From assembly GCA_913777325.1 (NCBI GenBank), contig CAJYSA010000013.1:1-64000 (forward strand): a DNA stretch of 64,000 bases, in the 5' to 3' direction. The notes beneath the pieces are model-generated. The model ran no database searches and had not been told where the DNA came from. It saw only the letters and a list, made by a program, of their open reading frames with translations. Positions within the stretch are counted from its first letter, which is position 1, and each line of letters opens with the position of its first letter. Source of the DNA: an uncultured Sphingomonas sp. GTDB taxonomy: Bacteria; Pseudomonadota; Alphaproteobacteria; Sphingomonadales; Sphingomonadaceae. Made by a program: the position numbers and the translations under genes. Shown here one piece after another: positions 9,099 through 15,980 of the stretch.

Positions 9099-9194
9099 GA
9101 AGTTAACTCCGATCAGGACATGATGGTGCGATGCCGTGTGCGCCGCGCGATTTCAAGCTTTGGCAAGCGCGACACGAACGCCTAGATCGGTGAA

Positions 9195-9755
9195 ATGGAG
9201 CAAGCGACCTTTCTGACCGGCCAGTTCCTGCTGGCGATGCCGGGCATCGGCGACGCACGCTTCGATCATTCGGTGATCGCGATGTGCAGCCACGACGAGC
9301 AGGGCGCATTGGGCATCGGGATCGGCGCGACCGTCAACGGGCTGGGGCTGCACGAGGTGCTGGAGCAGCTGGAGATCGCCCCGGGCGTCGCACCCGATGC
9401 GCCGGTGCATTTCGGTGGCCCGGTCGAGCCGCGCCGCGGCTTCGTGCTGCATACCGCCGACTGGGGCGGTCAGGACACGCTCGATGTGGCGGGACGCTGG
9501 CGATTGTCGGGAACGCTGGACGTGCTGCGCGCGATCGCCGCGGGCACCGGTCCGGCCCGCTGGCTTGTCGCGCTGGGCTATGCCGGCTGGGGGCCGGGGC
9601 AGCTCGAAAGCGAATTGACGCGCCACGGCTGGCTGAACGTCGAGGACCATACCGACATGCTGTTCGATACGGTGGTGGACGAACGCTGGACGCGCGGCTT
9701 CGTGGCGGCGGGGGTCGATCCGCGGCTGCTGTCGAGCCAGAGCGGGCATAGCTGA
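9195..9755 (+). CDS. YqgE/AlgH family protein
   Basis: A 186-residue member of the YqgE/AlgH (UPF0301) family. It opens FLTGQFLLAMPGIGDARFDHSV, where family members have LxGxFLIAMPxmxDpxFxrSV. It then carries GALGIGIGATVNGL, where the family has an AMGLVINRP-type segment, HFGGPVEP and LGYAGWGPGQLESEL. The molecular function is not established; AlgH was named for an effect on alginate regulation in Pseudomonas. Its clearest neighbour is ahcY downstream, beyond a regulatory gap. Confidence 0.88.
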   Translation: MEQATFLTGQFLLAMPGIGDARFDHSVIAMCSHDEQGALGIGIGATVNGLGLHEVLEQLEIAPGVAPDAPVHFGGPVEPRRGFVLHTADWGGQDTLDVAGRWRLSGTLDVLRAIAAGTGPARWLVALGYAGWGPGQLESELTRHGWLNVEDHTDMLFDTVVDERWTRGFVAAGVDPRLLSSQSGHS

Positions 9756-9792
9756 GCGCCGCCGATCCGCGGCGCGCCGCATCCGCGACCAC

Positions 9793-9812
9793 ATATAAAG
9801 ATACCTTTATAT
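9793..9812. promoter_or_regulatory. Palindromic operator upstream of ahcY, SahR-like
   Basis: An AT-rich palindrome, ATATAAAG-ATAC-CTTTATAT, stands out in otherwise GC-rich DNA about 90 bases before the ahcY start. As I recall, ArsR-family SahR regulators bind ATAAAGATATCTTTAT-type palindromes before methionine-cycle genes in Proteobacteria and release on S-adenosylhomocysteine. Position and symmetry fit that role; the assignment is inference. No sahR gene is in the window. Confidence 0.6.
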
Positions 9813-9904
9813 TTGATCCGCGTCCCGTTCGCCGCTAAGGCGCGCGGATGCCGATCGGTGTGGGTGCACGCCTTGGTCGGCCTCATCTGAGTGGAGACAA
9901 CGCC

Positions 9905-11326
9905 GTGGCAACCGCCCCCGTTCTCGAGAACAACGACTACGTCATCAAGGATATCGGTCTGGCCGACTTCGGCCGTGCGGAGATCAACATCGCCGAGACC
10001 GAGATGCCGGGCCTGATGGCGCTGCGCGAGGAATATGGCGCGTCGCAGCCGCTCAAGGGCGCGCGCATCACCGGCTCGCTGCACATGACGATCCAGACGG
10101 CGGTGCTGATCGAGACGCTGGTCGCGCTGGGCGCCGATGTCCGCTGGGCGACCTGCAACATCTTCTCGACGCAGGACCATGCCGCCGCCGCCATCGCCGC
10201 TGCCGGAATCCCGGTGTTCGCGGTGAAGGGCGAGACGCTCGCGGAATATTGGGACTATGTCGGCGACATCTTCAACTGGGGTGCCGACACGGACGGCACC
10301 ACCGCCAACATCATCCTCGACGACGGCGGCGACGCGACGATGTTCGCGCTGTGGGGCGCGAAGCTGGAAGCGGGCGCGACCTTCGGCGAGCCGGAGAATG
10401 ACGAGGAGGTCGAGTTCCAGCGGTCGGTGAAGGCGTTCATCGCCAAGTATCCGGGCTATCTGACCCAGACCGTCAAGAACCTGAAGGGCGTGTCGGAAGA
10501 GACGACCACCGGCGTCCACCGCCTGTACGAGATCGCGAAGAAGGGCGAGCTGCCGTTCCCGGCGATCAACGTGAACGACTCGGTCACCAAGTCGAAGTTC
10601 GACAACCTGTACGGCTGCAAGGAATCGCTGGTCGACGCGATCCGCCGCGCCACCGACGTGATGCTGGCCGGCAAGGTCGCGTGCGTCGCGGGCTTCGGCG
10701 ACGTGGGCAAGGGCTCGGCACAGTCGCTGCGTAACGGCGGCGCGCGCGTGCTGGTCACCGAAATCGACCCGATCTGCGCGCTGCAGGCGGCGATGGAGGG
10801 CTTCGAGGTCGTGACGATGGACGAGGCGGTGAAGCGCGCGGACATCTTCTGCACCGCCACCGGCAACGCCGACGTCATCACCGCCGATCACATGAAGGCG
10901 ATGAAGCCGATGTCGATCGTGTGCAACATCGGCCACTTCGACAGCGAGATCCAGATCGCGGCGCTCAGCAACTACGACTGGACCGAGGTGAAGCCGGGCA
11001 CCGACCTGGTGAAGTTCCCGGACGGCAAGCAGATCATCATCCTCGCCAAGGGGCGTCTGGTGAACCTGGGCTGCGCGACCGGCCACCCGTCGTTCGTGAT
11101 GTCGGCGTCGTTCACCAACCAGACGCTGGCGCAGATCGAGCTGTGGACCAAGTCCGAGAACTACAAGAACGAAGTGTACGTTCTGCCCAAGCACCTCGAC
11201 GAGAAGGTCGCTGCGCTGCACCTCGAAAAGCTGGGCGTCCAGCTCTCGAAGCTGACCGCGAAGCAGGCGGGCTACATCGGCGTGCCGGTCGAAGGGCCGT
11301 TCAAGCCGGATCACTATCGCTACTGA
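9905..11326 (+). CDS. ahcY: Adenosylhomocysteinase (SAH hydrolase)
   Basis: Reversibly splits S-adenosylhomocysteine into adenosine and homocysteine, removing product inhibition of methyltransferases and feeding the methionine cycle. The 473-residue protein begins at GTG 9905 with GTGGAGA upstream; the open frame to 9848 adds a non-homologous leader. Features include [19 protein letters not shown], the Cys of [18 protein letters not shown], the NAD-binding [26 protein letters not shown] and the conserved C-terminal FKPDHYRY, whose Lys and Tyr reach into the partner subunit's NAD site. The insertion around residues 130-170 is typical of the longer bacterial form. Confidence 0.97.
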   Translation: MATAPVLENNDYVIKDIGLADFGRAEINIAETEMPGLMALREEYGASQPLKGARITGSLHMTIQTAVLIETLVALGADVRWATCNIFSTQDHAAAAIAAAGIPVFAVKGETLAEYWDYVGDIFNWGADTDGTTANIILDDGGDATMFALWGAKLEAGATFGEPENDEEVEFQRSVKAFIAKYPGYLTQTVKNLKGVSEETTTGVHRLYEIAKKGELPFPAINVNDSVTKSKFDNLYGCKESLVDAIRRATDVMLAGKVACVAGFGDVGKGSAQSLRNGGARVLVTEIDPICALQAAMEGFEVVTMDEAVKRADIFCTATGNADVITADHMKAMKPMSIVCNIGHFDSEIQIAALSNYDWTEVKPGTDLVKFPDGKQIIILAKGRLVNLGCATGHPSFVMSASFTNQTLAQIELWTKSENYKNEVYVLPKHLDEKVAALHLEKLGVQLSKLTAKQAGYIGVPVEGPFKPDHYRY

Positions 11327-11350
11327 TCCGATCCGTTCGGACGCACGGGA

Positions 11351-11380
11351 AGGGGCGGGGCCGTTGGCCTCGCCCTTTTT
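11351..11380 (+). terminator. Intrinsic terminator of ahcY
   Basis: A stem GGGCGGGGCC / GGCCTCGCCC (one G-T pair) with a 3-base loop is followed directly by TTTTT. It lies about 25 bases after the ahcY stop and before divL, so divL probably has its own promoter in 11381-11459. Confidence 0.85.
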
Positions 11381-11459
11381 CATGGGGGAGGGTCGCGTGG
11401 CTTGCCGCTGCCGGGCGGCGACCCTAGACAGGCCATATGTCGCGGATGTCGCCCGATCT

Positions 11460-13796
11460 ATGACCGTGATGCCACCGATGATCGCGGTGGCGGTGGGCGC
11501 GGTCGTCCTGCTGCTGGTGCTGCTGGGTGTCGTGTTGATCGCGCTGGGGCTGCGCGCGCGGACGCAGAGCGCGGACGCGGTGCGCGAGCGCGAGACGATG
11601 GAGGCTTTGCTCACCGCCGCGCCGATGCAGCCGATGGTGATCTTGTCCGATGGCCGGGTGGAAATGGCCCGGCGCGTCGCGGACTGGCTCGGCTTCACCG
11701 ATATTCCCGCCTATCTGCAGGAGGTCGAGGCGGCGGGCTGGGGCATGCATCCCAGGGAGGCGCAGGCGCTTTCGCAGGGATTGGCGGCCTGCCAGCGCTC
11801 GGCGCGCAGCTTTACGCACACCATCCACGCGCGCGACGGCGGGCGCACGCTGACCGTGCAGGGCGACCGGCGCGGCGATACCGTGATCCTGTGGTTCTAT
11901 GATTCGACCGCCAGCGAAGGCGAGATGCGCCGGCTGCGCGCCGAGTGCGAGGATTTGTCCGACGCGTTCGAGGCGCTGACCGGGCTGGTGGAGGCCGCGC
12001 CGCTGCCGATGTGGTATCGCGACTCCGATCTGCAGCTGGCGATGGTCAATTCCGCCTATGTCACGGCGGTCGAGGGCACCGATGCCGCCGAAGTCGTGGG
12101 GCGCGGTCTGGAGCTGGTCGACGGATCGGGGCAGATCGGGCCGGCGGCGGGCGCCGCGCTGGCGCGCGACAAGGGCCGACCGCAGGAGCGCGTGCTACCG
12201 GCGACGATCGGCGGCGCACGCCGGTCGCTGCGGATTCACGACGTGCCGCTGCCGGTCGGCGGAGTCGCGGGTTATGCGATCGACATCGAGGATCTGGAGC
12301 AGAGCCATGCGCGCGAGCGCCGCTTTGCCGAGGCGCAGCGCGCGATGCTCGATCGCCTGTCGGCCGGCGTGGCGCAATTCGGTCGCGACCGTAGCCTGGT
12401 GTTCTGCAACCAGCCGTTCCGTCGCATGTTCGCGATGCGGCTGGAATGGCTTGCCGACCGGCCCGAGTTCGATCGCGTGCTGGAGCGCATGCGCGAGGCG
12501 AACCGCGTGCCCGAGGTACGGGATTTTCCGGGCTGGAAGGCCGAGCGTCGTGGCTGGTTCCTGGGCGGGGACAGCGCGGTCGAGGAAAATTGGCACCTGC
12601 CCGGCGGCACGCACCTGCGCGTCGTGGCGCAGCCCATTCCCGACGGCGGGTTGATGGTGTTCTTCGAGGATCGCACGGAGCAGGTTCAGCTCGCCAGCGC
12701 GCGTGACACGCTGCTGCGCGTGCGGACCGCGACGTTCGACAATCTGTTCGAGGCGCTCGGTGTCTTCTCCACCGACGGGCGCCTGCAATTGTGGAACAAT
12801 CGCTTCCGCGCGCTGTGGGATCTGGAGGAGGAATTCCTGACCGGCCATCCGCGCGTCGATGTCATCGCGGAGAAGGTCGCGCCGAAGCTTTCCAATCCCC
12901 GCCGCGCGCGCTCGATCGCGGAGCTGGTGCGCGTCGCGACGAACGAGCGACAACAGCGGGCCGGGCATATCGCGCTGGCGGATGGGCGACAGTTCGAATT
13001 CGCCGCCGTGCCGCTGCCGGATGGCAATGCGCTGTTCACCATGCTCGACATCAGCGACAGCCGCGCGATGGAGCAGGCCCTGCGCGACCGCAACGACGCG
13101 CTGGAGGCGGCCGACCAGGTCAAGACCGCCTTCGTCGCGAACATGAGCTATGAGCTGCGCACGCCCTTGACCTCGATCAGCGGCTTCGCGGAGATGTTGC
13201 ATGGCGGATATGCCGGCGAATTGTCGACCGATGCCATTGCCTATCTCGATGCGATCCTCGATTCGGTCGACCGCCTGGGCTTGCTGATCGACGACGTGCT
13301 GGATCTGACTTCGACGGACAGCGGCGCACGTCCGCTGGAGCGCGCCGATATCGACGTGGCGGCGGTGGCGCGGGCGGCAGTCGACGCCCTGCGCGCCACC
13401 GCCAAGCGCCATCAGGTGGACCTGAGCGTGGAGATGCAGCGCTCCGCGGGGCGCTTGACGGGCGATGCGCGGCGCATCCGCGAGGTCGTGGAGCATCTGC
13501 TGCGCCGCGCGATCGGCACCGCGCCGGAACATGGCCGGGTGGAACTCGTGGTCGATGGCAGCGCGCGGGGCGCCCGCATCGTGGTGACCGACAACGGACC
13601 GGGGCTGACGCCGGAGCAGGTGGCCCGCGTGTTCGATCGTTTCGCGGGCGAGGGCGTGTCGGCGGCGGGCGAGCGTGCGCTGGGCCTCGGCCTTCCCCTC
13701 GCCAAGCAGTTCGTCGAGGCGCATGGCGGCACGATCGCGCTGGTCAGCGAGCCGGAGGTTGGGACGATCGTTACGGTGGAGCTGCCGCGCCGATGA
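11460..13796 (+). CDS. divL: DivL-like cell-cycle pseudo-histidine kinase (Tyr at the phospho site)
   Basis: A 778-residue membrane-anchored protein with one N-terminal helix (residues about 5-28), a series of PAS-like domains (about 50-530), a HisKA helix pair and a C-terminal HATPase domain. The H-box reads NMSYELRTPLTSISGF, so the usual phospho-histidine is Tyr564. Caulobacter DivL has the same substitution (Tyr550) and works through protein contacts with DivK and CckA in the CtrA pathway. The ATPase domain keeps DNGPGLTPEQ and ALGLGLPLAKQF, but the N-box reads EHLLRRAIG with Arg where Asn is expected (about residue 683). The start at 11460 puts the anchor helix at the N-terminus. The stop overlaps tsaE by 4 bases. 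Confidence 0.85.
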   Translation: MTVMPPMIAVAVGAVVLLLVLLGVVLIALGLRARTQSADAVRERETMEALLTAAPMQPMVILSDGRVEMARRVADWLGFTDIPAYLQEVEAAGWGMHPREAQALSQGLAACQRSARSFTHTIHARDGGRTLTVQGDRRGDTVILWFYDSTASEGEMRRLRAECEDLSDAFEALTGLVEAAPLPMWYRDSDLQLAMVNSAYVTAVEGTDAAEVVGRGLELVDGSGQIGPAAGAALARDKGRPQERVLPATIGGARRSLRIHDVPLPVGGVAGYAIDIEDLEQSHARERRFAEAQRAMLDRLSAGVAQFGRDRSLVFCNQPFRRMFAMRLEWLADRPEFDRVLERMREANRVPEVRDFPGWKAERRGWFLGGDSAVEENWHLPGGTHLRVVAQPIPDGGLMVFFEDRTEQVQLASARDTLLRVRTATFDNLFEALGVFSTDGRLQLWNNRFRALWDLEEEFLTGHPRVDVIAEKVAPKLSNPRRARSIAELVRVATNERQQRAGHIALADGRQFEFAAVPLPDGNALFTMLDISDSRAMEQALRDRNDALEAADQVKTAFVANMSYELRTPLTSISGFAEMLHGGYAGELSTDAIAYLDAILDSVDRLGLLIDDVLDLTSTDSGARPLERADIDVAAVARAAVDALRATAKRHQVDLSVEMQRSAGRLTGDARRIREVVEHLLRRAIGTAPEHGRVELVVDGSARGARIVVTDNGPGLTPEQVARVFDRFAGEGVSAAGERALGLGLPLAKQFVEAHGGTIALVSEPEVGTIVTVELPRR

Positions 13797-14248
13797 GGCA
13801 GGGGGAGCTGACGCTGGCCGACGTGACCGCCACCGCCGCGATCGGCGCGGCGCTGGCCCAGGTGCTGCGCGCCGGGGATGTGGTGACGCTGACCGGGGGG
13901 CTGGGGGCCGGCAAGACCAGCCTGGCGCGCGGTGTGCTCGCCGCGCTGGGGCTGGTCGAGGAGGCGCCGAGCCCGACGTTCGCAATCGTTCAGCCTTATG
14001 ATCCGCCCGAGGTGCGGTTGCCGGTGTTGCATATCGATCTGTATCGGCTCGACGATCCGGCGGAGGTCGAGGAACTGGGGCTGGACGAGGCCCGGCTTGA
14101 TGCGGCGCTGCTGATCGAGTGGCCCGAGCGCGCTGGGAGCGGGCGCTGGCCCGACGCGCTGGCGCTCGACATGGCGATGGCGCCGAATGGCGCGCGTCGC
14201 TTGACTTGGCGCGCGCCCGACGCTTGGGACGGGCGATGGCCACGATGA
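13793..14248 (+). CDS. tsaE: tRNA t6A synthesis ATPase TsaE
   Basis: A 151-residue P-loop ATPase of the TsaE (YjeE) family. It works with TsaB and TsaD in making N6-threonylcarbamoyladenosine at position 37 of ANN-decoding tRNAs. The Walker A is GGLGAGKTSLARG (Lys41). The family motifs SPTFAIVQPY, HIDLYRL and the late LLIEWPERAG are present. It starts with an ATGA overlap on divL and overlaps the following kinase gene, so the three are probably translationally coupled. Neither tsaB nor tsaD is here. Confidence 0.94.
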   Translation: MRQGELTLADVTATAAIGAALAQVLRAGDVVTLTGGLGAGKTSLARGVLAALGLVEEAPSPTFAIVQPYDPPEVRLPVLHIDLYRLDDPAEVEELGLDEARLDAALLIEWPERAGSGRWPDALALDMAMAPNGARRLTWRAPDAWDGRWPR

Positions 14249-15228
14249 TTCCGCCGGCAGACGCGCCGGGCTTTCTCGACGCACACGGCTGGGGCGGGGC
14301 GCGGATCGAGCCGCTGGCGGGGGATGCCTCGTTCCGCCGCTACTTCCGGGTGCACGCGGGGGCGCGGCGCGCGATCCTGATGGATGCGCCGCCGCCCAAC
14401 GAGGATCCGCGTCCGTTTCTGGCGGTCGCCGGCTGGTTGGCGGAGCATGACTTCGCGGCGCCCGCCATCCATGCGGTCGACCTCGATCGTGGGCTGGTGC
14501 TGCTGGAGGATTTCGGCGACGTGCGCCTGCGCGAGACGGTCGACGCGGACCCGACGGTGGCGACGGCGCTCTATGGCGCGGCGGTCGACCTGCTGGTCGC
14601 GCTCCGCGCACGGCCCGCGGGGCCATGGCGCCCCTATGACCGCCAGGAACTGCTGCGTGAGGCGGGGCTGCTGGTCGATTGGTATTGCCCGGCGGTCGGC
14701 GTGGCGGTGGATGCGGACGGCTATCGCGCGGCGTGGGACGCGGTGCTGCACCATGTCGAGGCAGGTACGCCGGTGACGGTGCTGCGCGATTATCATGCCG
14801 AAAATCTGATGCTAGTCGGGGACGAGCGGAAGCTGGGGCTGCTGGACTTCCAGGATGCCCTTGCCGGGCATCCCGCCTATGATCTGGTGTCGCTGCTTCA
14901 GGATGCGCGACGCGACGTCGAGCCGGCGATCGAGGAGGCGATGCTCGCGCGCTATCGAAGCGCCACGGGCGAGGGTGACGACTTCCTGCGCGCCTATCGC
15001 GTGCTGGGGGCGCAGCGGAACGCCAAGATCCTCGGCATCTTCGCGCGGCTGTGGAAGCGTGACGGCAAGCCGCGCTACGCGGCGCTCTGTCCGCGCGTCT
15101 GGGCCTATCTGGAACGCGATCTGAGCGATCCGGCCCTCGCTCCGGTCGCGCGCTGGTTCGACGCGCACCTGCCACCGGAATGGCGCGGTGATCCGCTGAC
15201 GCTGGCGACCGCGCGGGGGCTGGCATGA
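14236..15228 (+). CDS. amgK: N-acetylmuramate/N-acetylglucosamine 1-kinase (AmgK)
   Basis: A 330-residue aminoglycoside-phosphotransferase-fold kinase. With the next gene it fits AmgK, which phosphorylates MurNAc and GlcNAc at C1 in the cell-wall recycling route that bypasses de novo UDP-MurNAc synthesis. The N-terminus has GDASFRRYFRV. The catalytic loop is VLRDYHAENLML, and the metal-binding LGLLDFQDALAGHPAYDLVS follows. The late LGAQRNAKILGIFARL is typical of the AmgK group. Start candidates are ATG 14236 and ATG 14245, the latter giving an ATGA overlap with tsaE; both give the same domain. The stop overlaps the next start by 4 bases. Confidence 0.85.
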   Translation: MATMIPPADAPGFLDAHGWGGARIEPLAGDASFRRYFRVHAGARRAILMDAPPPNEDPRPFLAVAGWLAEHDFAAPAIHAVDLDRGLVLLEDFGDVRLRETVDADPTVATALYGAAVDLLVALRARPAGPWRPYDRQELLREAGLLVDWYCPAVGVAVDADGYRAAWDAVLHHVEAGTPVTVLRDYHAENLMLVGDERKLGLLDFQDALAGHPAYDLVSLLQDARRDVEPAIEEAMLARYRSATGEGDDFLRAYRVLGAQRNAKILGIFARLWKRDGKPRYAALCPRVWAYLERDLSDPALAPVARWFDAHLPPEWRGDPLTLATARGLA

Positions 15229-15980
15229 CCCGTCCTCGCTACATCCGTCCCGATCCGGGTTCGCCCGTACCCCGCACCGCGATGATCATGGCCGCGGGTG
15301 TCGGCAAGCGGATGCGTCCGCTCACCGCCACCCGGCCCAAGCCGCTGGTCGAGGTGCGCGGGCGCGCGCTGATCGACCATGTGTTCGATCGGCTGCGTGC
15401 GGCCGGCGTCGAGCGGGCGGTGGTGAACGTCCATTACCTGGCCGACGCGCTGGAGGCGCACTTGCGTCACCGCGTCCACGATATCGAGGTGATCGTCTCC
15501 GACGAGCGCGCGCAGCTCATGGAAACCGGCGGTGGCATCGTCCGCGCGCTACCGCTGCTGGGCGATGCGCCCTTCATCGTCGTCAACGGCGACAATCTGT
15601 GGCTCGATGGACCGACCGACGCGATCCGGCAGCTCGCAGGTCGCTGGGACGATGCGACGATGGACGCGTTGCTGCTGATGGTGCCCTATGCGCGGGCGCA
15701 CAACCATCATGGTCAGGGCGATTTCCATTTGGCGGCCGACGGGCGGATCACGGGTCGGCGCAAGCCGGGGCGGGTGGCGCCCTTCGTCTTCACCGGGGTG
15801 CAGATCGTGTCGCCGCGGCTGATCCGCGACTGGCCCGAGGGGCCGTTCTCCACCAATCTGTTCTGGAACCGCGCGATCGAGGCGGGACGCGCCTATGGCC
15901 TGGTGCATCAGGGATTGTGGTCCGAGGTGAACGTCCCCGGCGCCATCGCACGGACCGAGGCGCTGCTGGCGGATGGCTGA
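15225..15980 (+). CDS. murU: MurNAc-1-phosphate uridylyltransferase (MurU)
   Basis: A 251-residue nucleotidyltransferase of the sugar-1-phosphate family. It should convert MurNAc-1-P and UTP to UDP-MurNAc, the step after AmgK. The signature MAAGVGKRMRPLTATRPKPL is complete and lies about 20 residues in. VVNGDNLWLDGP carries the metal-binding Asp, and FTGVQIVSPRL and NLFWNRAIEAG follow. AmgK-MurU pairs give some bacteria intrinsic tolerance to fosfomycin because they bypass MurA. The start overlaps amgK by 4 bases and the stop overlaps addB by 8. Confidence in the exact sugar rests mainly on the pairing with amgK. Confidence 0.85.
   Translation: MTRPRYIRPDPGSPVPRTAMIMAAGVGKRMRPLTATRPKPLVEVRGRALIDHVFDRLRAAGVERAVVNVHYLADALEAHLRHRVHDIEVIVSDERAQLMETGGGIVRALPLLGDAPFIVVNGDNLWLDGPTDAIRQLAGRWDDATMDALLLMVPYARAHNHHGQGDFHLAADGRITGRRKPGRVAPFVFTGVQIVSPRLIRDWPEGPFSTNLFWNRAIEAGRAYGLVHQGLWSEVNVPGAIARTEALLADG

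Noticed and set aside
9756..9904. SAM or SAH riboswitch before ahcY
   Set aside because: I looked for SAM-II-like and SAH-type conserved blocks and found none; the dyad at 9793 is a better explanation.
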